64,000 bases of DNA from assembly GCA_002633005.1 (NCBI GenBank), contig NMRA01000220.1, forward strand, positions 91,335-155,334. The letters run 5' to 3'. The notes below the pieces were generated by a model. It was not told where the DNA came from. It ran no database searches and saw only the letters and a list, made by a program, of their open reading frames with translations. The position numbers and the translations under genes are program-made. Source of the stretch: Phoronis australis (taxonomy: Eukaryota > Phoronida > Phoronidae). The number at the start of each line of letters is the position of its first letter. Within the stretch, counting starts at the first letter, position 1. Of the stretch, positions 44,365 through 57,722 are shown one piece after another.

Positions 44365-45185
44365 ACATGCTATGTTGCAAGAGGAATAGTCGGACAGCGG
44401 TGTAATTGCCTATTGATTTATGTTCAGTTCTCTGTCGCAGCCTGTATATTTGTGCCATACATTCATTGGTTGCCTTATTCTGTGACAGTCACGTGTGATA
44501 ACTTACCTGAAGGCAAACCTATCTTTGGGAGTACTAAAGGGTTTTGTCACATGCGGTCAGTTGTTGCTGACCTCTGTAATAAAAAACTGTCTGAATGCGA
44601 TGCACTGAAAGGATCGCATAATTTGACTTGCTTGGCATTAGCAGGTAAGTACTCGTTCAAGTGACATGAATGTGCTTCTAACAATGTCTAAGGACCTTCC
44701 CTCTGATTTTGGCAGTTGCTTGTTTTTTCCATACTATGAAGCTTATTGTGGTAGAAAGATTTCTTCTGGGCAATCAGGGCATTGATTAGATTTTCTGTAA
44801 AGTATGTCTCAACCCCTTGAACAAGTGACTTTTCTCCACAGATGTACCATAGGCACGGGAATGGGGTTGAACAGAAAATGTTATGTTGACTCAAACTTGA
44901 TTCCCCTGTTTAGTTGCCTGACAAACATCGTCTGGAGTCATCCACTCATCCCTTCAAAATTGGTCCTAAAATTTTCTCCGCAGATCTGGCAGGACTAAAT
45001 TTCCTTTGTTTTAATTTCTATTGAGCACCTGGTTATAGGAAACTAAGGCCCTAGTTTTCTGGCTATCAAAATAAGTGTGGTCTAATTAAATTTATAAATA
45101 TTGTTCAAGCTTTATATGTGGTATTTCAACTTGATGCATGCTTTTCATGGAATAATTTATTTTGGGTATTTATAAGTGATGTGGC

Positions 45186-45191
45186 AATAAA
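45186..45191 (+). terminator. Poly(A) signal of ZC3H3, copy 1
   Basis: AATAAA about 820 bases after the stop, followed by a T-rich stretch (TTGTTTTTATTTAC). It is conserved in the duplicate. Confidence 0.6.
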
Positions 45192-46805
45192 ATCTTGAAT
45201 TTTATAATTCAGACAGGTTGTTTTTATTTACAAGTGCATTATTGCCCCTTTAGGTTTTTTAACTCTCTTGAAACATTTCTGAATCAGATGTGGATTCTTG
45301 ATTTGAATTAAATATTGTTTATCCCATACCCGTTGAATAAGTCGAGTGCTTCGGCCATGTGATGTTGTTTGCGGTATTGCACTCCCGGGACTACTTTACA
45401 GTGCCCTCTGACATGGAAAGATCAAAAGGTTGGCCAGTATCGACTCGATGTCGTCAGCGTGATCGATCATCAAACTTTCTCAAAATAGTTCAAAGTAATG
45501 AAATTGCTGCAGTATAAATAACACTCAACATACAACCAGGCCCCAAAACAGCATCTAGTATAAAACTGTTAATTATATGACACTTCTGTCTCAGTTTTAT
45601 TTTCAAAATATATCGTCTGCAACTCACCGATTCCTCGTAACTTCAATGTTAAATATTTTTGTTATTTAATAATTTTCAGGAAAAGTTACCAAGTTAAATG
45701 CACAATTGTCGTTGTTTTCATCTTTGTTATCTCTCTTTTCAAGTATTAAATAGTTTCATTTGAAACTGCTTCTTTTACTAGAGTAAACTTGTAGCATAAC
45801 GGGCAAGTACATATACATATACATATAGGATGTGATCCGCCACGTGAACAGTCTGGGTGATGTATTTAAAAAAATCTGCCGAAAAATGAAAGAAACCTAA
45901 AGAAATGGAACCACCTGGATGAATACAAAACGTTTTCGGTCTCGGTCGACACGCGGAATAATGTCTCGTGGTGTATTACTAACTGAATTCATGTACGCCA
46001 CAGTGGTGGGCCTAGGATATCATGAGGGGGCAACATTTTGTCTCGTAGTAGAGGCTCGTAGCGATGAATGGGCGGAGGTCTGGAAGGGGATTGCCCCTCT
46101 TCCGACCTGGGGAAGATTTTGTTTTTGCCTATGAAAATGGTCTGTAATCCATTTCCCTTGATTTTGGTGATATCAAATCAAGAATTTTCTAATTGTTGAC
46201 TAGGACCCCCTTTTTACAGAAAAACCATGATCCGACCCCCGTTAAATCCTATATAGGTCGCTGGTTATGCTCCAAGTACAATTTTCCTGAACGCTTTCTA
46301 ACGCTTTTGGGTGACGGATTAAAAACCAGATTTCGGTTTCACTTCCCTCTAGGTTAGGGATAGGGTTCAGATAGCGCTATACCGTAAGATAGGAACGACC
46401 TTGTAGTTGGCAATTGTTTTAATGTATACCCTCCGTTGTTCGTTGCATCACAGGTTTCCACATAAATCGGTAAATAAAACAACAAGAATGGATCAACTGA
46501 AATTTGAAATTTTCGGATGTAATAATTTCCTTTATCAACAAAAACAGAAATAAAGTAAAATCAAACACAAAATGACAATTGACATATAAGATATGGTGTA
46601 ATGAAAATGATACAATTTTGCGTAAAAAATTCAATGACATATTTTAAGAAGTTTTTATGTTCAATCCATGAGGTTCTATTGTATTAAGTTTGTCTATCTA
46701 ATATTGTTCTCTTTTAAGTCTGTGAGGGGTACTGGGGTGTTGGAGTTTTTCTATTATTTGTACAGAAAGATCTTGAATATTATGGTTTTTGGAATTGAAA
46801 TGATT

Positions 46806-47476
46806 NNNNNNNNNNNNNNNNNNNNNNNNNNNNNNNNNNNNNNNNNNNNNNNNNNNNNNNNNNNNNNNNNNNNNNNNNNNNNNNNNNNNNNNNNNNNNNN
46901 NNNNNNNNNNNNNNNNNNNNNNNNNNNNNNNNNNNNNNNNNNNNNNNNNNNNNNNNNNNNNNNNNNNNNNNNNNNNNNNNNNNNNNNNNNNNNNNNNNNN
47001 NNNNNNNNNNNNNNNNNNNNNNNNNNNNNNNNNNNNNNNNNNNNNNNNNNNNNNNNNNNNNNNNNNNNNNNNNNNNNNNNNNNNNNNNNNNNNNNNNNNN
47101 NNNNNNNNNNNNNNNNNNNNNNNNNNNNNNNNNNNNNNNNNNNNNNNNNNNNNNNNNNNNNNNNNNNNNNNNNNNNNNNNNNNNNNNNNNNNNNNNNNNN
47201 NNNNNNNNNNNNNNNNNNNNNNNNNNNNNNNNNNNNNNNNNNNNNNNNNNNNNNNNNNNNNNNNNNNNNNNNNNNNNNNNNNNNNNNNNNNNNNNNNNNN
47301 NNNNNNNNNNNNNNNNNNNNNNNNNNNNNNNNNNNNNNNNNNNNNNNNNNNNNNNNNNNNNNNNNNNNNNNNNNNNNNNNNNNNNNNNNNNNNNNNNNNN
47401 NNNNNNNNNNNNNNNNNNNNNNNNNNNNNNNNNNNNNNNNNNNNNNNNNNNNNNNNNNNNNNNNNNNNNNNNNNNN
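46806..47476. other. Assembly gap (671 N)
   Basis: Its right edge coincides with the start of duplicated block copy 2. Confidence 1.
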
Positions 47477-48088
47477 TAAGTTAAAAAAGCACAAAATACT
47501 CTCATGACTGTCACTTATCGAGTTAAGTTAAGCTCTGTAAGGCAAAGTGCTACACTACGACCGTGGAGGTTGCAAGTCCGTTTCCAGAAATCAAATTTAT
47601 ATGTGATAAATATGTTACTCGTGCAAGAATGACTACTTGTTCATGTTTTGCTTTGCACTGGGCAGTCTATTTGTGGAGTTGTTCACTTGTTTTTAACCTT
47701 TACATTTGACTATTTTATTTAAAACAATACTTAAAGTGCTTGCTTTCAGAGACTTCACACTAAAACGAGGCGAACTTGAGATGGTTTAACACAAAAATAT
47801 AGCCCATGTGATTCCCCTGGTCAGAGCACAGCCTTGGAAAACGGAAAGTGTTAACTCTCCTCCTTTCCGGGCTCATTTCATCTGGCAAGCACAAAATCAA
47901 AACAATCGTATGGCCATTGAAACACATGGGTGTCTTAACACAATAGCCACACTAACTGTGAACTTGGGATGTGCACTCACAGCCTCACATTATACATCCT
48001 TAGAACTTGTAGAACAGGTTTTGTTATAAGCGCCACCTATTGTTTTTGTTGAATTCTTCCACTGCCTCCTAATGGTGTTCTTTTTCAG

Positions 48089-48132
48089 CAACTGATGGCA
48101 TGCAGATTCGCCCAAGGTTCCTTATGGACTGA
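48089..48132 (+). CDS. ZC3H3: ZC3H3 terminal exon, duplicate copy 2
   Basis: The 44 nt are identical to 44321-44364, with the same acceptor and stop, inside a duplicated block of about 2.75 kb. It could serve as an alternative last exon giving the same protein end with a different 3' UTR, or it may be the other allele misplaced in the assembly. Confidence 0.8.
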
Positions 48133-48934
48133 ACATGCTATGTTGCAAGAGGAATAGTCGAACAGCGGTGTAATTGCCTATTGATCTATGTTCAGTTCTT
48201 GGTCGCAGCCTGTATATTTGTGCCTTATTCTGTGACAGCCATGTGTGTGGTAACTTACCTGAAGGCAAACCTATCTTTGGGAATACTAAAGAGTTTTGTG
48301 ACATGCAGTCAGTTGTTGCTGACCTCTGTAATAAAAAAACTATTTGAATGCAATGCACTGAAAGGATCACATAATTTGACTTGCTTGGCATTAGCAGGTA
48401 AGTACTCGTTCAAGTGTTATGAATGTGCTTCTAACAATGTCTAAGGACCTTCCCTCTGATTTTGTCAGTTGCTTGTTTTTGGCATCCTATGAAGCTTATG
48501 GTGATAGAAAGATTTCTTCTGGGTAATCAGGGCATTGATTAGATTTTTTGTAAAGTATGTGTCAACCCCTTGAACGAATGACTTTTCTCCACAGATGTAC
48601 CATAGGCACAGGAATGGGGTTGAATAGAAAATGTTGACTCAAAACTTCATTCCCCTGTTTAGTTGCCTGACAAACATCGTCTGGAGTCATCCACTTATCC
48701 TTTCAAAATTGGTCCTAAAATTTTCTCCGCAGTTCTGACAGAACTAAATTTCCTTTGTTTTAATTTCTATTGAGCACCTGGTTATAGGAAACTAAGGCCC
48801 TAGTTTTCTGGCTATCAAAATAAGTGTGGTCTAGTTAAATTTATAAATATTGTTCAAGCTTTATATGTGGTATTTCAACTTGATGCATGATTTTCATGGA
48901 ATAATTTATTTTGGGTATTTATAAGTGATGTGGC

Positions 48935-48940
48935 AATAAA
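48935..48940 (+). terminator. Poly(A) signal, copy 2
   Basis: AATAAA at the position equivalent to 45186-45191. Confidence 0.55.
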
Positions 48941-50217
48941 AACTTGAATTTAATAATTCAGACAGGTTGTTTTTATTTACAAGTGCATTATTGCTCCTTT
49001 AGGTTTTTTAACTCTCTTGAAACATTTCTGATGTGGATTCTTGATTTGAATTAAATATTGTTTATCCCATACCCGTTGAATAAGTCGAGTGCTTCGGCCA
49101 TGTGATGTTATTTTCTGTATTGCACTCCCGGGACTACTTTACAGTGCCTTCTGACATGGAAAGTTCAAAAGGTAGGCCAGTGTCGACTCGATGTCGTTAG
49201 CCTGATCGATCATCAAACTTTCTCAAAATAGTTCAAAGTAATAAAATTGCTGCAGTATAAATAACACTCAACATACAACCAGGTCCCAAAACATAGCATC
49301 TAGTATAAAACTGTTAATTATATGACACTTCTGTCTCAGTTTTATTTGTTAAATATTATATCGTCTGCAACTCACCGGGGCATCGATTCCTCGGCAACTT
49401 CAATGTTAAATATTTTTGTTATTTAATTATTTTCAGGAAATGTTACCAAGTTAAATGCACAATTGTCACGGTTGTTTTCATCTTTGTTATCTCTTTTCAA
49501 GTATTAAATAGTTTCATTTGAAACTGCTTCTTTTACTAGAGTAAATTTGTAACATAACGGGCAAGTACATATAAATATAGGATGTGATCCGCCACGTGAA
49601 CAGTCTGGGTAATGTATTCTTTAAAAAAATCTGCCGAAAAATGAAGAAACTTAAAGAAATGGAAACATCTTGGATGAATACAAAACGTTTTCGGTCTCGG
49701 TCGACACGCGGAATAATGTCTCGTGGGGTATTACTAATTCATGTACGCCACAGTGGCGAGTCTAGGATATCATGAGGGGGCAACATTTTGTCTCGTAGTA
49801 GAGGCTCGTAGCGATGAATGGGCGGAGGTCCGGATAGGTATTGCCTCTCTTCCAACCCGGGGAAAATTTTGTTTTTGCCTCTGAAAATGGTCTGTAATCC
49901 TTTTCCCTTGATTTTGGTGATAACAAATTAAGAATTTTATAATTGTTGACTAGGACCTCCTTTTTAAGAAAAAACATGATCCGACCCCCGTTAAATCCTT
50001 TATAGGCCGCTGGTTACGCTCCAAGTACAATTTTCCTGAACGCTTTCGAATGCTTTTGGGTGACGGATTAAAAACCAGGTTTCGGTTTCACTACCCTCTG
50101 GGTTAGGGATAGGGATGGGGTTCAGTTAGCGTTATACTGTAAGATAGGAACGACCTTGTAGTTGGGAATTGTTTTAATGTAGGCCCTCCGTTGTTCGTTG
50201 CATCACAGGTTTCCACA

Positions 50218-52882
50218 CGTATTTATGGCACATTCTCTACTGACCTACATCGAGTTTCAAAGAATGTATTCATCTCGCCGATTCTTTACTACACTAGTAT
50301 CGTGGATTTCAACGACCTGTTGTGTGGTAGGTCTACTCCTTGCTTTCTTCATAGACCCTCTTGATTGGTTGGGTTATCTGTGACGTCAGAGTGTGCGCTG
50401 GGAACCAAGTTAGTTCTTGCATGGTGAGTCTACTGACTGTCAGCTGGTCTCTCCACCTGGTGACTACTCACTGGCTAGGTCACTGAAACGAAGCTAGTTT
50501 TAACACCCTGACAGGTGTCGTTGTTTTGTGTCTTGATTGTCCAGTCACCTGGTGACACCCTTTAAAGTAATACAATAATAAACTAACTTCGTGAAATGTC
50601 CAAGCAACCCCGCAATATTCACGTACCAATGACACAAAATTATTATCAGGTACTATTTTCGCCACTCACTCGCCATTTAAAGAGAGATTTGCATTTTAAT
50701 TACTGTCAGCTCCCCATGGAACAGAATGTAGAAATCGGTTTTGTTTAATGGGTACGGCCCCTAATCGTGATGGCTCAGTGCAACCCGGCAAATCAGACAC
50801 AGGTCGTCTGTGCCAGTGAAGACTAACGAGCGACCATGGTCGCTCTAACAAGTAAGGATAAAGTAGTGTTTTTGTTGCAAGTCCAACATTTGATGAATTC
50901 CTTTCGCAACACTAACTCCATTTCTTTTATAAGTACAGTGTACAAACTGAATCGTTTTGCGCAGTAATTTTGACTCGTTGTGCAAAGATCCGAAAACGAT
51001 ATCCATCATGTTTAAGACAAAGGTTTCTTTTTCACGGGCTTGCACCTAGTCTAAAAGCAAAGTTAATCCACTCATTTATCAGTAAGTTAACAACATGCTT
51101 TCGCCGAAGAACAGGTCTTAGGAGACCAAGTTCACAACACCTACATGTATAATGGCTGTGGCTAATATTGAGACTTCGAAAACAATTTAATGTCCCTAAC
51201 TACAAACTATACGACAGCAAGAGATTTCTTTCTTCGGTGATCCGTGCGGAGACATTACGGCGTTGTTGATTTCATAGCCCAACAACAAGTTGGGAGGATG
51301 ACCGCTGTAGCCAGTATCTTACACGAATGGTTAACTCCATTCTGGCATTTATGATTGGAGGACCAGCTCATTTGTTCGATAATTGCTCTAATTTCCGATA
51401 AGATCGTATCTAGCCTGACTGGGCTGTGCTGCTAAACTTGAAATAAAATTTAAGTTGTAACATATTTGCATACAAACCGATAGCATTTCTAAATACCTCG
51501 TCAAATGTTGATCATGATTAGTTTTAGATTCACCAAAATCGCCCAATGACAATCTATTCTTTCCGAATGCATTAGGTTTGACTGTGTTCACGTAGTCGGT
51601 AATAAGCCTGGTAGATAATTGGCCTGCATGTGGTAACGTCAGACAAAAAAACTACGCTCTGCAGATAACAAAGGTGCCGTGACGGTTGCTCGTAAAGCAT
51701 GCCGGGGCTAAAATTCGGATATGTAATGTGGTCCAAAAAGAGAACGTTCTCGCGTTACCTTCCGCCAAACTTTCAAATTGGGCGTGCTTAAATGATTGAT
51801 TGCGCCTCATTTCATACTCTGACGGAACTTTTTAGTCTGAGAAGTTTATCTGGCTGTGTTTTTGCGTGTTACTTACGTCGCTGGAAATAGGAACAGCCCA
51901 CTATTATGAAGGTTAACTACTGCGAAAATGTCTAAAACTTCGAACTCAGGTTTAATTTTTATACTTTTGTATGCAAAAGTAAACGACACTTCGGTATGAT
52001 TAGATGTACCTATACCGAAAACAACGTCCGGGTCATATTTTCATGCACATAAGGAATTACCCGCAGGTAGAGTCTTACGAATACGGAAAATGAGTACGTT
52101 CTTGCATTTTTAAAAGGATACCAAATCCGGTTTGGCCTATTGACAGATACTAGAAATGATTTTCCTATACAGTTCTCTGAAAGAAAAGTTTGCTGAAAAT
52201 TTTGAATCAAAACTTCTTTCAAAGTTTGCTAAACGGGCAAGCGTGACCTACGTCGGAGTAGCGAACCTTCGGAGTATTGGACTTTCGGAATAGTGAACCT
52301 TCGGAATAGTGACATGTAACTTTGGAAACCTTTTCCATCAAAGTCTGCAAGGCTGTGTACCATTGACAGTGATTGAAAAAAGAATACTTTCTTCAATGAC
52401 CGAAGTATTTATTAGGTCTGGACCTACTTTTCCCTACTACTGTGAAAATACTCGTCGGAGTTTTCTCAGTGCAAGAACACAACGATAGTTAAATACCTCT
52501 TGCTTGAGCAACGGCGGAGGTTCTCCTACAATGAACTTACCGCAGGCGTGTACTGAATTTAAAAGAATGAGAACGCACACACGTGTACACGTGAGTGCAT
52601 GTCAATCCTCCATTCCACAATTCAAAGTGAACAGTTGATGAACAACAATAATTTGACGATCACCTTCAATTCGAAATTTGAAAATGCCTGCACTTTACGG
52701 CCGTACTATGCTAGCAAGTATACCAAAATAGCAGATAACGAACATATTTTCTACTGTTTTGTTTCTTGGTCGATTTTTAGGCATTCACACAACACTACTT
52801 TTTTGAGCTCTTTGTCTGCTTTAAAGCTTAGCTACATGTAGTTAAGGAATTTACTTCAAGACTCCCTTGCTTCCTTATGGTC
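50218..52882. other. Intergenic, no gene recognised
   Basis: Only short frames of up to about 80 residues without domains. The text around 50380-50560 has a TGACGTCA-like CRE core and repeated CACCTGGTGAC words, but no transcript context. Confidence 0.4.
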
Positions 52883-53308
52883 TATCGTTGACCAAATGGG
52901 TGAACGTTACGCCGTTAAATTGTTGCGTAAGATAATTCTTGTTAGAGACGTAAAGTAATTATTTTGTGCGTAAAATAATTTTTTGTGGCTTAAAAAGTAA
53001 GTATTTACGGGGAAAGTAATTATTTGCGGCGTAATTATTTGCGGCATGAAGTAATTATTTGCGGTGTTATATGTGCGGCGTAAAGTAACCTTTTACGGTG
53101 TAAAGTAATAATTTACAGCGTAAAGTAACTTTCAGCACCGCAAATAATTACTTTACGCCGTGATGTAATAATTACATTACGGTGCAAATAATTACTTTAT
53201 GCTGTGAATAATTAGTTACGCCGTCAATAATTACTTTACGCCTCTAACAAGAATTAACTTATGCATGTAATTTAACGGCTTAACGTTCAAACATTTGGCC
53301 GACGATAA
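52883..53308. mobile_element. Fold-back element with internal GGCGTAAAGTAATTATT array
   Basis: The outer ends are inverted: ATCGTTGACCAAATG faces CATTTGGCCGACGAT, and AATTCTTGTTAGAGACGTAA faces TTACGCCTCTAACAAGAATT. Inside, units of about 20 bp (GTAAAGTAATTATTTGCGGC) run forward on the left and inverted on the right, so the whole 426 bp folds as one hairpin. It encodes nothing. Confidence 0.85.
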
Positions 53309-56300
53309 TATCGACGATAGTGCTGTAGCAACCACGCACGTTCAATACCAATAAATGACGTAAAGCCTCTTCTGCACGATCCTGTCATCTGCGCAAACAA
53401 CACTCGGGCGAAGTTGGGCCGGTAACGACCCGATGATTACGTGAAGTGCGTCAAATTAGAAGCAAATTCACAATTACTACTAACTTATTTACATTTTTCA
53501 TTCTTTTGTAGTTAGTACCAGTAGCTGCAACAATCTTGTTGTTGCTGCATGTCCATCTATATCCTATCTTTAACGGATAAGCTGGGCTGGATCTTTTCCG
53601 CGGGGTGCGATCGACCTCCCCCCCGAACAGGATGGCTACGGGCCTGGTGAAGGCATCATTTGAAAGGTTTTTGACAAGGATGAATGGACGCGGTGGGATC
53701 AGGCATGGAGTCTATTACATACAGTGTAGATGAAATCATAGATCCTGCGATACTGAACAAATAGACCTCGTGAAGCCTTACAAGATATATGCCTTGCGTT
53801 CGCTACGACTTACCTTTGTGGAGTTATTACAAATTTGTGATGCCTGTTTTTTTGTTGAATGATAATTTTTTATTTCATTGCGCACTTCCCCTCCATTCTG
53901 AAAAGCTGTGTTTATTAATCATTATATCGTTCTCTTTATCGGGGTCTCTGAAGTTGTCCTCAGTACATTGTCGTTGGTGTCATGGTTGTCGTTCTAGCCA
54001 ATGATCTAAATATAGAAGACTTGAAGTCACGTGGTTTACGTTGGGCGGAGTGGTCCGCCATCTTGGTGATGAATCACATGAGTCGAGCTGCCTGTGTACT
54101 GTATCTAACAACACGTGATTTCATGTAAAACTCATAGCTTTAATGTTAGGACCATCAAGTGCAAACTAGGATTTTTAGAAAATCATGCAAGAAAACCATT
54201 GCATACTTGAGCACAGAAGTAAAGAGTCTTAACACGTACTTCTCTTTAGTTCGTGTTAAGGTATAGCGAAAAACATCATCAAAAATAAAGTTTGATTTCC
54301 AGTAAAAAGATTAGACCCAGAATCAGTGATATAATTTTTTGGTCTTTTGAGGCTTAAAAATTGAAACAGAAATAAAAAATGAGTTTGTGGGTAAGAATCC
54401 GATCGCAGAAACAATTGTTCAACTTCATTTGGTCTCTAAAACACTGACTTTTACTGAGTCGGTGTTTCATGGTTTTTTACTTGACTTTGCGTCGTAGTCC
54501 GATATGTCTTTAAGGGTTTAGTGACCCTATTCTCTCCAAGATATCTGTTGTTTTCTATCAACGAAGAAACACAAAAAGTGACTACAAGATTAATAGTTGT
54601 ACATTTTTAGAGAATGGACACGAATTCGATGATTTATTAATATAGCCAGGTTTTTAGGAATAGGGCAGGAAGGAAGGGAGACCCCAAGAACGCTACACCC
54701 CACAATGTTATATTGGGACTGTAGATGGGTTGTTTCTGTAGATTTTAAGAGATGGGACAAATGTTATGTAGCCTGGCAAGCTATTCAAATTTGCAACTGT
54801 CTTACTTGAGGAAAACCATCATTTTTATATTCTTTCCTGTTTGGTCTTCTGATACTTACAGTACAATGCCTGGGTATGTAGGACAGGACAAGTAGAGTTT
54901 ATGACCATTGACATTTGTCATATTTATTTTGTGGTGAGGTGTTGCCAATGTAAATGTACTAGTAACAGAATTGTGTGCCAGTAAATGTCGGATCCAATTG
55001 AATCGAGGGATTAAATTAGAGTTGGTTGAAATCTAACTTTTGCTGAAGTGGAGTGAATGCACCAGAACGGTACAGTAACATTGCACCACCTAGTTGCATT
55101 TCCCTTTTACGTCACTGTGTGATTTTACTAAATGATGGTGATATTTTGAAATAAATATCTTTTGAAGTAAATCAAAACTTTATTGTTTGAAATGGTTACA
55201 GTATCTCAATGTGTTGTTTCTGTGTGAACATTTTTTGTTGTCCTTCTCGTTCTGGATGGACAGTCAGATGGAAATTGCTTGTTATTGAAAGAAAAAATCT
55301 GCGATTCCGCCCATCATGGTCGGATAAAAGGGGTACATTTATTGGTGTAAAAATTAATATTGGTAAAAATTAATAATGTGAACGCCTTTTTAAAACTTTA
55401 GTTGCGTTTAAGTACATGTATTGCAATCGTCGTGTTGTTTTACAACAGAGTCTATGACACAACTGTTTGGACTGTGAGACCATGTCTTTTCAAACTGTAC
55501 AAACTATAAGTTCACCACGTTAAGATGAACTGGGTACTAAGACAAGAGACACCAGATAGTTTAAGAAATGTAGCGTATCACTGAAGTAATTTTTGTTGAG
55601 ACACCTCAGCACCCCTTAAATGCGTTTTATTTTTGAAAAAACACCTGCATATTGATTCTTTGGTATAACTTGAAGTGTAGACAATTCCAATCACCTTTCG
55701 GGAAGTTTGGTCTGTGCAAATGCATATTTCAACCTCCGGCTTTGGCCGCCGAAACAGTGGTGTGCACAAGGACACGCGGCTGACTGATCTATATGTGTGT
55801 CTTACCAACCAGTACAGGGTGTTTTGGTGTCTTTTGTGCATTCTTGTTTTTTCTTGAAATACTTAAATGTTAACATATCAGTTTCTGTAACGCTATCGTT
55901 TTGCAAAATTTTGCTCCCTACTTTTATTCAAACTGGCCTATGTCCTCTATTCCGAACATGCACATGTACACAAACATGTACAGCTCCATTGGTCAATTAT
56001 TGCATATAAAGACACGACTTTACATGCACGCATACTGCTGTTTATATGCGCATCGATTTCCGTGGGTTTCTATTCAATTTTTTCTACTTAGTGTTCGAAT
56101 GTTTCACACAAACGCACGCCTCAAATCCTTTTGTTAGAATAAATCAAGTTGCGTCGGGTCAAGGAATTTCTGGACTCGGACTAAAAACTTTGGGAATGCA
56201 TTGATGAAATGGCGCCGGAGAGCAGCCCCTTTGACACCTATCGTCTTGACGGTTTATAAACAACTGAAAAATAGATTCTATTCAGTTATAACGACGACAA

Positions 56301-57579
56301 AGGTTAATCAGTGTGTTATACCACGTAGTATAACAGAAATATTTTTCAAACTGTAAACATTTCAGTGATTGTCTTTTCGACTGAGCGGGCAACACTCCGT
56401 GGCCCCAGCAGCACTCCGTGAGAATTTGAGCCTACGCGTTAGGAATTTTGTCTTTGCAACGGCTTATATGACCGTTTAAGCAATGCGTGGGTCACAGGTT
56501 TACATTGCTTTATGATATCAATATTTTAAAACCTCGTTTGTATTTAATTTCCCGGCTTCCATAAGGCCACCGTGTTATTGTCCTGGCGGGCTATCAACGT
56601 TATGATTGATAAATACATGCATGCTATGTCCTGCGAATCACTTGAGCAAAATTGTTTTTGGAAACCGCCCAGGAAACAAAATGCATTCAGCTGGGCTGTC
56701 TCTCACAGTTTCTGCTTGTGGGGTTAAGTAAATTATATGTAAGCAAACTCATATATTTGCCCATTATTTTAGGACATAATTAAACACACACAGTGGCGTT
56801 AAGTGCCGCCAGACAGGAAATGAACGAACATGATATAGCCACGATTTGAACTTTGGCAGTGGCTAGGCAAACACCACTAAGTAAAACGATGTGTAACACT
56901 ATCGATTTTATGAAAAAAGGTTGTACCTCATTAATCGATATCATCGAACAACAGTTTTTTATCTATTACGATAGGGACTGCAATTAACGTTTATGTTTAT
57001 TTATCTGCACTAGTTTCGGCTGCAGGATCTGGAATCCTCAGAAAATGTCGCGGTGGTTTTCAATACAGTGCCGCTTCAAATGTAATGTTTTGTATTAGAA
57101 CTCAGTAATTCTACAACAGCACTTAATCATTAAAGGTCATATTTCCTCAAACATTTTCTAAAACACTTAGTTTTTAACGCAATTTTTAAAATCTTTAGTT
57201 ATTTTGGAAACTGATTATGTTCACGGAAAAAAATTCCTGGAAATTTGTTGTCGTGTGACCTAGAAATTGCGTTTTTACGGTGACAGTCTTGACTTTCACA
57301 CACCTGAAAATTTTGTTTCGAAATTGTTACTTCCTTCTCATTTGTGAAGACTTTTCTCTGTTCGCACGCGACAGGTTTCATTTCTCATCTGATTGACATG
57401 AGAGTTATTTAAAAGCTGCAGCCTCTGAATGTCTCAAACCCTATTGTTTTTCGTTACGATCAGATCCAAGGTGGCAGAAATAGTGGCCGTTTTGTTTTAA
57501 AAAACCGCACTTGAATGCTTCGCCAACCCGCATTTATCATTATGGTGCATTCACAAGTAACGCGTTTATAGACTCACAA
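53309..57579. other. Intergenic, no gene recognised
   Basis: No convincing exon. GCCATCTTGG at 54057-54066 in a GC-richer patch is a YY1-like word of the kind found at promoters, but no gene follows that I can read. CACCACCTAGTTGC at about 55084 is a stray fragment like the CTCF-motif monomer. Confidence 0.4.
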
Positions 57580-57722
57580 AAAAAACTGGAACACCACTGT
57601 GAATTGCGCGTTTGCGCATGTTAATGGACTTATGCCTCATTTTCTCGGACTTTTTTTGTCTCTCAGAGGCCACTTTACCAAATGGGGGGGGGGGGGGGGN
57701 GCTCCCCTGGGTGCGCGCATGA
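57580..57722 (+). mobile_element. G-rich MITE, copy 2 (5' truncated)
   Basis: CACTGTGAATTGCGCGTTTG, CTCATTTTCTCGGAC and CCCCTGGGTGCGCGCAT match the right half of copy 1. It has a run of 16 G ending in an N at 57700. Confidence 0.65.

Larger units (their letters stand above)
43706..46462 (+). repeat. Duplicated block, copy 1 (ZC3H3 last exon and 3' UTR)
   Basis: Matches 47477-50217 with scattered substitutions and small indels (a few percent by eye). It contains the end of intron 8, the last exon, the 3' UTR with AATAAA and about 1.2 kb of downstream DNA. Identity stops at GGTTTCCACA (46462). Confidence 0.9.
47477..50217 (+). repeat. Duplicated block, copy 2
   Basis: Begins directly at the gap edge and repeats 43706-46462, including the last ZC3H3 exon and poly(A) signal. 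Differences include loss of about 12 bases within the 3' UTR (near 48227) and small indels further on. Confidence 0.9.

Noticed and set aside
44037-44664. Open frames of 74 and 83 residues near the ZC3H3 last exon, repeated at 47808-48444
   Set aside because: They lie in intron 8 and the 3' UTR. The second differs between the two copies by frame-altering indels, so they are not conserved as proteins.
46668-47514. Open frames of 244 to 279 residues
   Set aside because: They run through the 671-N gap and have no real sequence content.
54057-54066. YY1-like GCCATCTTGG as a promoter
   Set aside because: No exon or transcript start can be tied to it.
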